Positions 34,052-42,471 of a stretch of 64,000 nt of DNA are shown in pieces. The stretch is from Sphingomonas sp. TZW2008. GTDB lineage: Bacteria; Pseudomonadota; Alphaproteobacteria; Sphingomonadales; Sphingomonadaceae. A program made the position numbers and the translations under genes. Under the pieces are notes generated by a model. That model saw nothing but the letters and a program-made list of their open reading frames with translations, had not been told where the DNA came from and did no database searches. The stretch spans positions 62,001-126,000 of the forward strand of contig NZ_BDJB01000009.1 of NCBI RefSeq assembly GCF_002117915.1, read 5' to 3'. Within the stretch, counting starts at the first letter, position 1. Each line of letters starts with the position of its first letter.

Positions 34052-35410
34052 ATGACGAAGACGCTTCTGACCGCAATGATGATCACCGTGGCGGCGCCCG
34101 CGCTGGTCGCGCCGGCGATCGCGCAGACCGCACCTGCGGCCTCGCCCGCAACGTCGCCCAGTGCTTCCAAAGTCACCTTCATTCACGCCGGCGCGCTGCT
34201 CGACCGGCCGGGCCAGTCGCCGCGCGGCAACAGCACGATCGTGGTGCGCGACGGCCGCATTGCGGACGTGCGCGACGGCTTCGCCGCGCCCGATGCCGGC
34301 GCGATGCTGGTCGATCTGAAGGACAAGTTCGTTCTGCCCGGGCTGATCGATCTTCACGTCCACCTGCTCGGCATCGGCGGCGATCCGATGCGCGCGCGCC
34401 TCTCCGCGCTAAACACCGAACAGGCCGACGATGTGATGTACGGCGCGGGCAATGCACGCGCGACGCTGCGCGCAGGCTTTACGACGGTGCGCGATCTGGG
34501 CGGCGATCCGCGCGGCATCCGCGCGCTGCGCGATGCGATGGAGCGTGGCGACGCCGAGGGACCGACGATCGTCAACGCCGGCGCGCCGATCTCGGTGACG
34601 GGCGGGCACGGCGATCCGCTCAACGGCCTCGCCGAGCCGTACGCGCACGCGGTCGCCGAGACGGTCGAGAACACTTGCGACGGGCCGGCCGATTGCGTGC
34701 GCGCGACGCGGCGGCAGATCGGGCTCGGTGCGCAGGTGGTGAAGATCACCGCGACGGGCGGCGTCCTGTCGAACGTATCGGGCGGGCTCGGCCGCGCCTT
34801 CACCCCCGAGGAGATGAAGGCGATCGTCGACACCGCGCACGGGCTCGGCCGCAAGGTCGCCGCGCACAGCCACGCAGCCGAGGGCAGCAACGCGGCGCTG
34901 ACGGCGGGCGTCGACACGATCGAGCACGGCAGCTTCATCACCGACGAGACGATCGCGCTATTCAAGAAGACCGGTGCCTATCTGGTGCCGACTGAGATCG
35001 CGCCCGTCGCCGCGCTGGCGCAGGCGCGCGCGGGCGCGCTGCCGCCGGCGACGATCCCCAAGGCCGAAGCCGCCGCCGCGGCGATGCAGGACAGCCATCG
35101 CCGTGCCTACAAGGAGGGCGTCAAGTTCGCCTTCGGTACCGACAGCGGCGTGTCGAAGCACGGCGACAATGCGCAGGAGTTCGCGCTGCTCGTCGACAAG
35201 ATCGGCATGACCCCGACGGAGGCGATCCGCAGCGCCACGGTGACGGCGGCTGAGGTGCTGAATCAGGGCAACACGATCGGCACGATCGAGCCGGGCAAGA
35301 CGGCGGACATCATCGCCGTCGACGCATCGCCGCTGCAGGACGTGCGCCAGCTCGAGCGGGTGCGCTTCGTGATGCACAAGGGGGCGATCGCCCGCCGCGT
35401 CGGCGAATAA
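34052..35410 (+). CDS. Secreted metal-dependent amidohydrolase (Xaa-Pro dipeptidase/imidazolonepropionase-like)
   Basis: The 452-residue protein has a signal peptide ending AIAQ (about residue 26), so it is probably periplasmic. The amidohydrolase barrel shows the metal-binding His-x-His in GLIDLHVHLLG, the probable carboxylated Lys in VVKITATGG, His ligands in AAHSHAAEG and TIEHGSF, and the catalytic Asp in FGTDSGVSKHG. The N- and C-terminal beta-sandwich halves flank it. This is the subtype of secreted prolidase-like amidohydrolases; the substrate is unknown. GGGGGA lies just before the ATG at 34052; an upstream in-frame start at 33968 is not supported. The gap before it (33918-34051) shows no gene. 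Confidence 0.88.
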   Translation: MTKTLLTAMMITVAAPALVAPAIAQTAPAASPATSPSASKVTFIHAGALLDRPGQSPRGNSTIVVRDGRIADVRDGFAAPDAGAMLVDLKDKFVLPGLIDLHVHLLGIGGDPMRARLSALNTEQADDVMYGAGNARATLRAGFTTVRDLGGDPRGIRALRDAMERGDAEGPTIVNAGAPISVTGGHGDPLNGLAEPYAHAVAETVENTCDGPADCVRATRRQIGLGAQVVKITATGGVLSNVSGGLGRAFTPEEMKAIVDTAHGLGRKVAAHSHAAEGSNAALTAGVDTIEHGSFITDETIALFKKTGAYLVPTEIAPVAALAQARAGALPPATIPKAEAAAAAMQDSHRRAYKEGVKFAFGTDSGVSKHGDNAQEFALLVDKIGMTPTEAIRSATVTAAEVLNQGNTIGTIEPGKTADIIAVDASPLQDVRQLERVRFVMHKGAIARRVGE

Positions 35411-35459
35411 GCCGGTCGGCGGACGCGCGCCGCGCTTCGCCGAATAGCATTTGATCGGG

Positions 35460-35486
35460 GCGGCGGCGCCACGTAGAGGCCGCCGC
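35460..35486 (+). terminator. GC-rich stem-loop after the amidohydrolase gene
   Basis: GCGGCGGC at 35460-35467 pairs perfectly with GCCGCCGC at 35479-35486 around an 11-base loop, 50 bases after the stop. No T-tract follows, so it may be a Rho-dependent or mRNA-stabilising hairpin rather than a true terminator. Confidence 0.35.
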
Positions 35487-35570
35487 CGCAACCGGATTCA
35501 CGGTAACCGCACCGTCCCCCGCGCGCGATTCGTGTGGGCGGCGGTGCTTCATCTTTTGGGGGTATTTGAA

Positions 35571-35837
35571 ATGGCTGAGGAACGCGGCGAAGGCATGGGC
35601 GGCGGGCAGGTCGCGGCGGACGAGCTGCGCCTGCTGATCGAGCGCGCGGAGCGGCTCGAGGAAGAGAAGAAGGGCATTTCGGACGACATCAAGGACGTGA
35701 TGGCCGAGGCGAAATCGCGCGGCTACGATCCCAAGGCGATCCGCAAGATCATGTCGATCCGCAAGAAGAAGCGCGAGGAATATCAGGAAGAGGAAATGAT
35801 CCTCGAGACGTACATGCAAGCGCTGGGCATGCTGTAA
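35571..35837 (+). CDS. gapR: GapR-type DNA-binding protein (DUF2312)
   Basis: An 88-residue nucleoid-associated protein; GapR of Caulobacter binds overtwisted DNA ahead of moving polymerases and stimulates topoisomerases. The signature is [31 protein letters not shown], a coiled-coil helix, then [16 protein letters not shown] and the basic helix [19 protein letters not shown] tract at 35558-35562 precedes the ATG at 35571. The N-terminal nine residues are Gly/Glu-rich. Its 160-base upstream region holds a hairpin and presumably its promoter. Confidence 0.93.
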   Translation: MAEERGEGMGGGQVAADELRLLIERAERLEEEKKGISDDIKDVMAEAKSRGYDPKAIRKIMSIRKKKREEYQEEEMILETYMQALGML

Positions 35838-35868
35838 CCGGCACGATCACGATATCCGGGGGGATAGG

Positions 35869-36270
35869 ATGAGGATCGCGATCGTCGCCGCGTTGCTGCT
35901 CGTTCCTGCCGCGGCCGGCGCGCAGGCGCCCGGCGCGGCGGGCGGCTTCTGTGCCCGCATGGCAAGCCAGTTCGGGATGAAGCCCGTCAAGGCGGCGGGC
36001 GGCAAGCCCGCCTATGAGGCGCGCGCGCTGAAGGGGCTGGGCGTCGCGCTGTTCGGCGGCTCGACGATGGTAAGCATGGCGCTGAAGCCGCCGGCGAGCG
36101 GCCCGACGGGCGATCTTGCGCGCTTCGGCGACGCCTGCGCGCTGGCGGCCAACCGCATCGCCTGCGCCGTCACCGGCCCCGCCGTGTTCGAGATGGCGGT
36201 TGGTGCGCAGATCGCGCCGACCGAGGTACGCGACGGCGAGAGCGCCGAGGTCAGCATGGCGAAGAACTGA
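35869..36270 (+). CDS. Small exported protein of unknown function
   Basis: I do not recognise a family. The 133-residue product has a signal peptide (MRIAIVAALLLVPAAAGAQ) and three cysteines after it, in GGFCARM, DACALA and RIACAVT. The rest is an Ala/Gly-rich domain with predicted strands (GVALFGGSTMVSMAL, AVFEMAVGAQIAPTEV). A GGGGGGAT tract precedes the ATG at 35869, 31 bases after gapR, so the two may share a transcript. It is convergent with the HerA-like gene. Confidence 0.7.
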   Translation: MRIAIVAALLLVPAAAGAQAPGAAGGFCARMASQFGMKPVKAAGGKPAYEARALKGLGVALFGGSTMVSMALKPPASGPTGDLARFGDACALAANRIACAVTGPAVFEMAVGAQIAPTEVRDGESAEVSMAKN

Positions 36271-36312
36271 ATCCGCTGCGAGGAGCGCTGACGCGGCGAC
36301 CGCGCTCAGTCG

Positions 36313-37773
36313 TTACGCGGCTTCCGCCGGCGCGGTCGTCCAGCCCAATCGCGCGATGGTGATCGAGCGCTTGCCCGACAGATCGGTGCGCGTGACGATC
36401 AGGTCGCGGCTCTCAATATATCCCATCAGGCGCCGTACCCGGCCGAGCGACGACGTGCCGTAGGTTTCCGCCAGCGCGGCGTCGCTCGGGCAGGGGGCGC
36501 CTTCCTTCGCGGCCTTGGCGACAAGCAGGAACGGGCCGACCATCTCGTCGGGCAGCGCGCCGGCGAGCGCTACTGCATCGGCCCATGCCGGATCGGCGGT
36601 GTCGAAGATGCCCGCGCGCGCCGACGACAGGCGGCGCGTGAAGTCGCCGAGCTCGATGCCCGAGCGGGCGAGCCCCTGCATGCGGCAGCGGACCTGGAAA
36701 TCCTGGAACAGCACCGACGCGGGGCGGCCGGCCGATTCGGGATCTTCGACGATCGCGCGCAGCACGTCGGCGACGATCGCGGCGACTTCCGCGTCCGACC
36801 GCTCGGGTTCGGGCGGCAGCGGGGCGGGGCGCGCCATGTCGGAGATCAACTCCTCTGCCGGCACGCGGCGCGGCCGTGCCTCGAACGTCATCGGCAGCTG
36901 CGGCGCCGCCTCGGGCTCGGGCTCGGCGAAGATCAGGTCCTTGAGGTCGGCGGGCGACGCTGCGGAGGGGAGCGGGGTGAGCTTGGGGCTGCCCGAGCGC
37001 GCGCTCGTCTCGACCGCGCCGATCTTCACCGTCTGCGGGCGGCGGCACACCGCGGGGCCGAGCGCGAGGAACGTGCCGCGCGGCAGATCGCGGATCGCCT
37101 CGGCCTGGCGGCGCTCCATGCCGAGCAGATCGGCGGCGCGCGCCATGTCGATGTCGAGAAAAGTGCGCCCCATCAGGAAGTTCGATGCCTCGGCGGCGAC
37201 GTTCTTGGCGAGCTTCGCCAGCCGCTGCGTCGCGATCACCCCGGCGAGGCCGCGCTTGCGCCCGCGGCACATCAGGTTGGTCATCGCCGAGAGCGACGCG
37301 CGGCGCACGTCCTCCGCCACTTCGCCGCCCGTTGTGGGGGCGAACAGCTGCGCCTCGTCGACCACGACCAGCGCCGGATACCAATGCTCGCGCGGAGCAT
37401 CGAACATCGCCGACAGGAAGGTCGCGGCGCACCGCATCTGCCCTTCCGCCTCCAGCCCTTCGAGGCTTAGCACCACCGACGCGCGATGCTCGCGCAGCCG
37501 CCCGGCGATTCGCGCGATCTCGCGCTCCGAATAGTCGGTCGCCTCGACCACGACGTGGCCGTACGTCGGCCCCAAGGTGACGAAATCGCCCTCGGGATCG
37601 ATCACCACCTGCTGCACCTGCCCCGCCGAGCGTTCGAGCAGGCGGCGCAGCAGGTGCGACTTTCCCGATCCCGAATTGCCCTGCACGAGCAATCGGGTGG
37701 CCAGCAGTTCCTCGAGGTCGATCAGGACCGGCGCGCCCGAGGCATCGGCGCCCATGTCCACGGCTATCGTCAT
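36313..37773 (-). CDS. HerA-like P-loop ATPase (DUF87 type)
   Basis: The 486-residue protein is a predicted hexameric DNA translocase-like ATPase of the HerA/FtsK group. It has a HAS-barrel-like start, Walker A GNSGSGKS at residues 32-39, VVIDPEGDFVTLG, Walker B ALVVVDEAQLFAP, a sensor region CRGRKRGLAGVIATQRLAKL, and a C-terminal part with a probable winged helix (about 330-475). HerA in archaea works with the NurA nuclease in end resection, but no nurA is adjacent, so its role is open. It is divergent from the yebC-ruv operon across 77 bases. Confidence 0.82.
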   Translation of the reverse strand: MTIAVDMGADASGAPVLIDLEELLATRLLVQGNSGSGKSHLLRRLLERSAGQVQQVVIDPEGDFVTLGPTYGHVVVEATDYSEREIARIAGRLREHRASVVLSLEGLEAEGQMRCAATFLSAMFDAPREHWYPALVVVDEAQLFAPTTGGEVAEDVRRASLSAMTNLMCRGRKRGLAGVIATQRLAKLAKNVAAEASNFLMGRTFLDIDMARAADLLGMERRQAEAIRDLPRGTFLALGPAVCRRPQTVKIGAVETSARSGSPKLTPLPSAASPADLKDLIFAEPEPEAAPQLPMTFEARPRRVPAEELISDMARPAPLPPEPERSDAEVAAIVADVLRAIVEDPESAGRPASVLFQDFQVRCRMQGLARSGIELGDFTRRLSSARAGIFDTADPAWADAVALAGALPDEMVGPFLLVAKAAKEGAPCPSDAALAETYGTSSLGRVRRLMGYIESRDLIVTRTDLSGKRSITIARLGWTTAPAEAA

Positions 37774-37850
37774 GGCGCCGCAGATGCCGCATGCGCGGGA
37801 GTCGGTGCAAGGCTTGATGAACGCCCCGGCGCACGCTTATGGGCGGCGGC

Positions 37851-38594
37851 ATGGCAGGTCATTCCAAATTCAAGAACATCATGCACCGCAAGGGTGCGCA
37901 GGATAAGAAGCGTTCGGGCATGTTCTCGAAGCTATCGCGCGAGATCACCGTCGCGGCGAAGATGGGGCTTCCCGATCCCGACATGAACCCGCGGCTGCGC
38001 GCGGCGGTCAACGCCGCCAAGGCGCAGTCGATGCCCAAGGACAATATCCAGCGCTCGATCGACAAGGCGAGCCGGGGCGACGCGGAGAATTACGAGGAGA
38101 TCCGCTACGAGGGCTTCGGCCCCGGCGGCGTCAGCCTGATCATCGAGGCGCTGAGCGACAACCGCAACCGCACCGCCACCAACGTGCGTACCGCAGTGAG
38201 CAAGAACGGCGGCAACCTCGGCGCGTCGGGCTCGGTCAGCCACGCGTTCGACCGGCTCGGCCTGATCAACTATCCCGCCAGCGTCGGCGACGCGGAAAAG
38301 GTGTTCGTGGCGGCGCTGGAAGCGGGCGCCGAGGACGTGACGTCGAGCGACGACGGCCACGAGATCTGGACCGCGCAGGCCGATCTCCACGAAGTCGCGA
38401 AAGCGCTCGAGCCGGTGCTGGGCGAGGCGGAGAGCGCCAAGCTCGCGTGGCGCCCGCAGACGATGGTCGCGGTCGACGAGAGCGACGCGGCGACGCTGTT
38501 CAAGCTGATCGATGCGCTCGACGACGACGACGACGTTCAGCAGGTGTGGGGCAATTACGAGGTCTCCGACGAAGTGATGGAGAAGCTCGGCTGA
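37851..38594 (+). CDS. yebC: YebC/PmpR family protein (TACO1-like)
   Basis: A 247-residue conserved protein; members act as transcription regulators or, as recently described for this family, relieve ribosome stalling. Signatures are [21 protein letters not shown] at the N terminus (first residues), [28 protein letters not shown] and SEVNRTRT-like [18 protein letters not shown]. Length is typical. It starts the operon yebC-ruvC-ruvA-gfa-parA-ruvB; its TGA overlaps the apparent CTG start of ruvC. Confidence 0.95.
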   Translation: MAGHSKFKNIMHRKGAQDKKRSGMFSKLSREITVAAKMGLPDPDMNPRLRAAVNAAKAQSMPKDNIQRSIDKASRGDAENYEEIRYEGFGPGGVSLIIEALSDNRNRTATNVRTAVSKNGGNLGASGSVSHAFDRLGLINYPASVGDAEKVFVAALEAGAEDVTSSDDGHEIWTAQADLHEVAKALEPVLGEAESAKLAWRPQTMVAVDESDAATLFKLIDALDDDDDVQQVWGNYEVSDEVMEKLG

Positions 38595-39097
38595 TCATCC
38601 TCGGGCTCGATCCGGGGCTTGGCACGACCGGCTGGGGCGTGATCGCCGCCGAGGGCAACCGGCTGCGGCACGTCGCCAACGGGCAGATCAGGACCGATCC
38701 GTCGATGGCGCTGCCGCGGCGGCTCGCCAATCTCCACGCCGCGCTGATCGACGTGATCCGCGCTGAGCGGCCGGCGAGCGCGGCGGTCGAGGAGGTGCTC
38801 GGCAACACCAACGCGCAGTCGACGCTGAAGCTGGGGCAGGCGCGCGGCGTGGTGCTGCTCGCCGCCGCGGGATCGGGGCTGGCGGTCGACGAATATCATC
38901 CCTCGACGGTCAAGAAGGCGGTGGTCGGCACCGGCGGCGCGGAGAAGCGGCAGATCCAGGCGATGATGGGCGTGCTGCTCCCCGGCGCGAAGCTCGCCGG
39001 GCCCGATGCCGCGGACGCGCTGGCGGTGGCGATCTGCCATGCACACCATCTGGCGAGCGCCGCGGGCATGATGCGGCGCGCGCGCGCGACCTCCTGA
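38591..39097 (+). CDS. ruvC: Holliday junction endonuclease RuvC
   Basis: Resolves Holliday junctions made in recombination, working with RuvAB. The 168-residue product has the acidic active site: Asp in [13 protein letters not shown], Glu in [20 protein letters not shown], and Asp in [16 protein letters not shown]. The only start giving a normal N terminus is CTG at 38591, overlapping the yebC stop as CTGA, with GGAG eight bases upstream (38579-38582). No ATG, GTG or TTG fits closer. If CTG is used, the protein starts MIILGLDPG as its relatives do. Confidence 0.93.
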   Translation: MIILGLDPGLGTTGWGVIAAEGNRLRHVANGQIRTDPSMALPRRLANLHAALIDVIRAERPASAAVEEVLGNTNAQSTLKLGQARGVVLLAAAGSGLAVDEYHPSTVKKAVVGTGGAEKRQIQAMMGVLLPGAKLAGPDAADALAVAICHAHHLASAAGMMRRARATS

Positions 39098-39168
39098 AGC
39101 GCCCACGTCACAGAGTTGGCCGGCGAATCGCGACCTGCTAGGCCCGCGATCATGCTGGGTGTTGAACG

Positions 39169-39765
39169 GTGATCGCATATCTCAAGGGCGTGCTGGCGAG
39201 CACCAGCGTCGAACATGCGGTGATCGAGGTGAACGGCGTCGGTTATCTCGTCGGTGCTTCGTCGCGCACGCTCGCCGCGCTTGGGCCTGTCGGTGAGGCG
39301 GTGCACGTTCACACCGAACTCCTCGTCGGCGAGGATTTTCAGCGGCTGGTTGGCTTCTCCGGCGCCGACGAGCGCGACTGGTTCCGGCTGCTCACCAGCG
39401 TTCAGGGGGTGGGCGCGCGCGTCGCGCTCGCGATCCTCTCCGCGCTTGAACCCGCCGAGCTCAGCCGCGCGGTCGCCGCGCAGGACAAGGCGATGGTTGC
39501 GCGCGCCAACGGCGTCGGCCCCAAGCTCGCCGAGCGGATCGTGCGTGAGCTGAAGGACAAGGCGGGCGGGATCGTGCTCGGCGCCTCGGCCGCAGCGCAG
39601 GCGATCCCCGTGGGCGCCGGGGCGGACGCGGTATCGGCGATGCTCAACCTCGGCTTTCGCCCTGCTGAAGCGACTGCAGCGGTCGCCGCCGCCGAGGAAG
39701 ACCTTGGGCCGGGCGCGACGCTCGACGCGCTTGTCCGGCTTGCACTGCGCAAGGCGGCGAAATGA
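39169..39765 (+). CDS. ruvA: Holliday junction branch-migration protein RuvA
   Basis: Binds Holliday junctions as a tetramer and loads RuvB. The 198-residue protein has the OB domain ([28 protein letters not shown]), two helix-hairpin-helix motifs ([17 protein letters not shown] and [19 protein letters not shown]), a flexible linker and the C-terminal RuvB-binding domain ([19 protein letters not shown]). The start is GTG at 39169. Its stop overlaps the ATG of a GFA-family gene (ATGA), which separates ruvA from ruvB. Confidence 0.96.
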   Translation: MIAYLKGVLASTSVEHAVIEVNGVGYLVGASSRTLAALGPVGEAVHVHTELLVGEDFQRLVGFSGADERDWFRLLTSVQGVGARVALAILSALEPAELSRAVAAQDKAMVARANGVGPKLAERIVRELKDKAGGIVLGASAAAQAIPVGAGADAVSAMLNLGFRPAEATAAVAAAEEDLGPGATLDALVRLALRKAAK

Positions 39766-40160
39766 TCCACCGCCGCGCCACCTGCCAGTGCGGCGCGGCG
39801 GCGATCGACTGCGAGGGCGAGCCGATCCGCGTCTCAGTATGCCACTGCCTCAATTGCCAGCGGCGCAGCGGTGCACCGTTCGCCGCGCAGGCGCGGTTCC
39901 GTGACGCGTCGGTCAGCATCACCGGCAATCTCGCGCACTGGCGGCGCACCTCGGCGCGCGGCGGCGTGTCCGACCATCATTTCTGCCGCACCTGCGGACC
40001 GACATTGTTCTACCACGTCGCGGCCGAGCCCGGCATCGTCTCGATCCCGATTGGCGGGTTCGGCGACGCGCCGCTGCCGCCGCCGGTCTATTCGGTCTAT
40101 GAGTCGCGCAAGCGATCGTGGGTCGCGATCGTCGGCGACGCGATCGAGCATTACGACTGA
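39762..40160 (+). CDS. GFA-family zinc-binding protein (CENP-V/GFA domain)
   Basis: A 132-residue protein with the GFA fold: zinc ligands in [19 protein letters not shown] and FCRTCG. Founding members were called glutathione-dependent formaldehyde-activating enzymes, but most relatives have no known reaction. The ATG at 39762 overlaps the ruvA stop by four bases, so it is probably coupled to ruvA translation; a ParA-type gene follows after 17 bases. A link to recombination is suggested only by position. Confidence 0.9.
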   Translation: MIHRRATCQCGAAAIDCEGEPIRVSVCHCLNCQRRSGAPFAAQARFRDASVSITGNLAHWRRTSARGGVSDHHFCRTCGPTLFYHVAAEPGIVSIPIGGFGDAPLPPPVYSVYESRKRSWVAIVGDAIEHYD

Positions 40161-40177
40161 GCGGTAGGGCTGGAGCG

Positions 40178-40918
40178 ATGAGCGCGCAGACGATCGCGGT
40201 GTACAGTCTGAAGGGTGGCGTGGGAAAGACGACGCTCGCGGTCAATCTCGCCTGGGCGGCGGCGACGCTGTCGGCGCGGCGCACGCTGTTGTGGGATCTC
40301 GATGGGCAGGCCGCAGCGACCTGGATCCTCGGCCACGACGCCGGCGGGCGCGAGGCGGGGGCGGCGATCCGGCGCGAAGTGGAGGCGAAGCGCCTCGTCC
40401 GCCCGACCGCGTTCGAACGGCTCGATCTGCTGCCCGCCGACGCTTCGCTGCGCGAGCTCGACGTCGCTTTCCATACGCTCGACAAGAAGAAGCGGCTCGC
40501 GCGCCTCGTGGACGATCTCGCCGGCGACTATGACCGGATCGTCATCGATTGCCCGCCGGGGCTCACCGACACGTCGGACCAAATCATGCGTGCCGCCGAT
40601 CTCGTCGTCGTCCCCGTCATCCCCTCCGCACTGTCGCGCCGCGCGCTCGATACGATCACCGCGCACGTGCAGAAGAAGAAGGGGCCCAAGGTCACGCTCG
40701 CACCGGTCTTCTCGATGGTCGATCGCCGCCGCCTGCTGCATCGCGAAGCGCTGGCGCAGCATCCCGATTGGCCAGCGATCCCGATGGCGAGCGCGTTCGA
40801 GGCGATGACCGAGCGCCGCGCGCCGCTGGGTGGCTTCGCGTCGCGCACGTCGCCGGGGGTGGAGGCGATCGCCGCGCTGTGGCGCCGCGTCGAAAACGCG
40901 CTATCGGGCATGCGATGA
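40178..40918 (+). CDS. Orphan ParA/MinD-type ATPase in the ruv operon
   Basis: A 246-residue deviant Walker ATPase. Walker A is [16 protein letters not shown] (with the signature Lys), the Walker A' region is [15 protein letters not shown], and Walker B is [12 protein letters not shown]. It ends in a ParA-like helix. No parB gene or parS-like site is adjacent, so it is not obviously chromosome segregation ParA; related orphan ParAs position other cargo. The ATG at 40178 has GGAG seven bases before it, and its stop overlaps the ruvB ATG (ATGA), so expression is tied to ruvB. Confidence 0.88.
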   Translation: MSAQTIAVYSLKGGVGKTTLAVNLAWAAATLSARRTLLWDLDGQAAATWILGHDAGGREAGAAIRREVEAKRLVRPTAFERLDLLPADASLRELDVAFHTLDKKKRLARLVDDLAGDYDRIVIDCPPGLTDTSDQIMRAADLVVVPVIPSALSRRALDTITAHVQKKKGPKVTLAPVFSMVDRRRLLHREALAQHPDWPAIPMASAFEAMTERRAPLGGFASRTSPGVEAIAALWRRVENALSGMR

Positions 40919-41937
40919 CCGACGACGACCGCCTGATCACGCCTGCGCGCCGCACCGAGGATGCCGACGCGGCGCTGCGCCCCAAGCGGCTCGACGAGTT
41001 TGTTGGCCAGGCCGCGGCGCGCGAGAACCTGCGCGTCTTCATCGAGGCCGCGCGCGGTCGCGGCGACGCGCTCGATCACGTGCTGTTCTTTGGGCCCCCC
41101 GGGCTCGGCAAGACGACGCTGGCGCAGATCGTCGCGCGCGAGATGGGCGTGGGGTTTCGCGCAACGTCCGGCCCGGTGATCGCCAAGTCGGGCGATCTCG
41201 CCGCGTTGCTCACCAATCTCGAGGACGGCGACGTGCTGTTCATCGACGAGATTCACCGCCTTCAGCCCGCGGTGGAGGAAGTGCTCTACCCCGCGATGGA
41301 GGATCGCGCGCTCGACCTGATGATCGGCGAGGGGCCGTCGGCGCGCAGCGTGCGCATCGATCTGCCGCGCTTCACGCTGGTCGGCGCGACGACGCGGCAG
41401 GGCTTGCTGACGACGCCGCTGCGCGACCGTTTCGGCATCCCGATCCGGCTGCAATTCTACACCGTCGAGGAACTGACGCGGGTAGTGACGCGCGCGGCGT
41501 CGCTGCTCGATCTCGACGTCTCGCCTGACGGCGCGGCGGAAATTGCGCGCCGCTCGCGCGGGACGCCGCGCATCTCGGGACGGCTGCTGCGCCGCGTGCG
41601 CGATTTCGCCAACGTGGCGGGCGTCAAGGTGGTCGACGCCGCCTCCGCCGATCGTGCGCTCAATCGGCTCGAGGTCGACGCGCTCGGGCTCGACGCGATG
41701 GATCGCCGCTATCTGACGATGATCGCCGACATCTATCGCGGCGGACCGGTGGGGGTGGAAACGCTCGCCGCCGGCCTCAGCGAGCCGCGCGACACGATCG
41801 AGGAGGTGATCGAGCCGTATCTGATCCAGCTCGGCCTCGTCGCGCGGACCGCGCGCGGACGCGTGCTCAACGCGGGCGGGTGGAAGCATCTCGGGCTCAA
41901 TCCGCCCGCGGGCAGCCAGGACGGGCTGTTCGACTGA
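40915..41937 (+). CDS. ruvB: Holliday junction helicase motor RuvB
   Basis: AAA+ motor that drives branch migration with RuvA. The 340-residue protein has [12 protein letters not shown], Walker [16 protein letters not shown], Walker [11 protein letters not shown], sensor 1 and arginine-finger regions ([20 protein letters not shown], then [21 protein letters not shown]) and the winged-helix C terminus (IGVNxEP-type [20 protein letters not shown]). The ATG at 40915 overlaps the ParA-type gene stop. Length is typical. It ends the six-gene ruv operon; the next gene starts after 103 bases with no obvious terminator. Confidence 0.97.
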   Translation: MTDDDRLITPARRTEDADAALRPKRLDEFVGQAAARENLRVFIEAARGRGDALDHVLFFGPPGLGKTTLAQIVAREMGVGFRATSGPVIAKSGDLAALLTNLEDGDVLFIDEIHRLQPAVEEVLYPAMEDRALDLMIGEGPSARSVRIDLPRFTLVGATTRQGLLTTPLRDRFGIPIRLQFYTVEELTRVVTRAASLLDLDVSPDGAAEIARRSRGTPRISGRLLRRVRDFANVAGVKVVDAASADRALNRLEVDALGLDAMDRRYLTMIADIYRGGPVGVETLAAGLSEPRDTIEEVIEPYLIQLGLVARTARGRVLNAGGWKHLGLNPPAGSQDGLFD

Positions 41938-42040
41938 TCATTCGTGCCGCACGGCGGCGGGCTATCCGTGCCGAGCGGCGCCGGCGGAGCCAAGCGCCGT
42001 CAGCGACGTTGGGCGAAGCACCTGAAAAGAGGGACGAGTC

Positions 42041-42400
42041 ATGACGCATACGCCGCCGGTGCCGCCGGGCAACCAATCACCCTATCCGATCCAGGAGCCG
42101 CCGCACGTCGCGGATGCGGTGCCGGTCGCCACGGCGTCGCCTGCTGCCACGACCGCACCTGCTGCCACGAAGGGGTCTTCCGACACGCCCGCTGCACCCG
42201 CCATCGCGAACGACGACGATCGCGAGGAATGGGCGCCCTCGCCGTCGCCTGCCCGCTGGTCAGTCGGCACGATCGTCGGCGCGGCGGCAGGCGTTGGCGC
42301 GATCGCGATCGGCGTCGCGGCGATCCTCTTCCCGCGTGACAGCGCGGCGAGCACCAAGCCGAAGTCCGGCGGCAAGCGAAAGCCGAAGTCGGGCAAGTGA
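42041..42400 (+). CDS. Single-pass membrane protein of unknown function
   Basis: Not recognised. The 119-residue product has a Pro/Ala/Thr-rich N-terminal region of about 70 residues, one membrane segment (about 74-97, GTIVGAAAGVGAIAIGVAAIL), and a short basic tail rich in Lys, Ser and Gly (PKSGGKRKPKSGK). The basic tail after the segment suggests the C terminus is cytoplasmic, so the N-terminal part would be periplasmic, though without a signal peptide. GAGGGACGAG before the ATG at 42041 serves as ribosome binding site. It lies between ruvB and ptsP. Confidence 0.65.
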   Translation: MTHTPPVPPGNQSPYPIQEPPHVADAVPVATASPAATTAPAATKGSSDTPAAPAIANDDDREEWAPSPSPARWSVGTIVGAAAGVGAIAIGVAAILFPRDSAASTKPKSGGKRKPKSGK

Positions 42401-42471
42401 CAGCGATTGCCGCGGTGCCGCGCAGGAAATGTTGCGTGGCACCCACGGCACCTGCCTGCTAGCCACGGCCC

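Noticed and set aside
40178..40918. Chromosomal partition ParAB system
   Set aside because: No parB or parS-like sites are near; the usual parAB neighbours (gidB, gidA) are absent.
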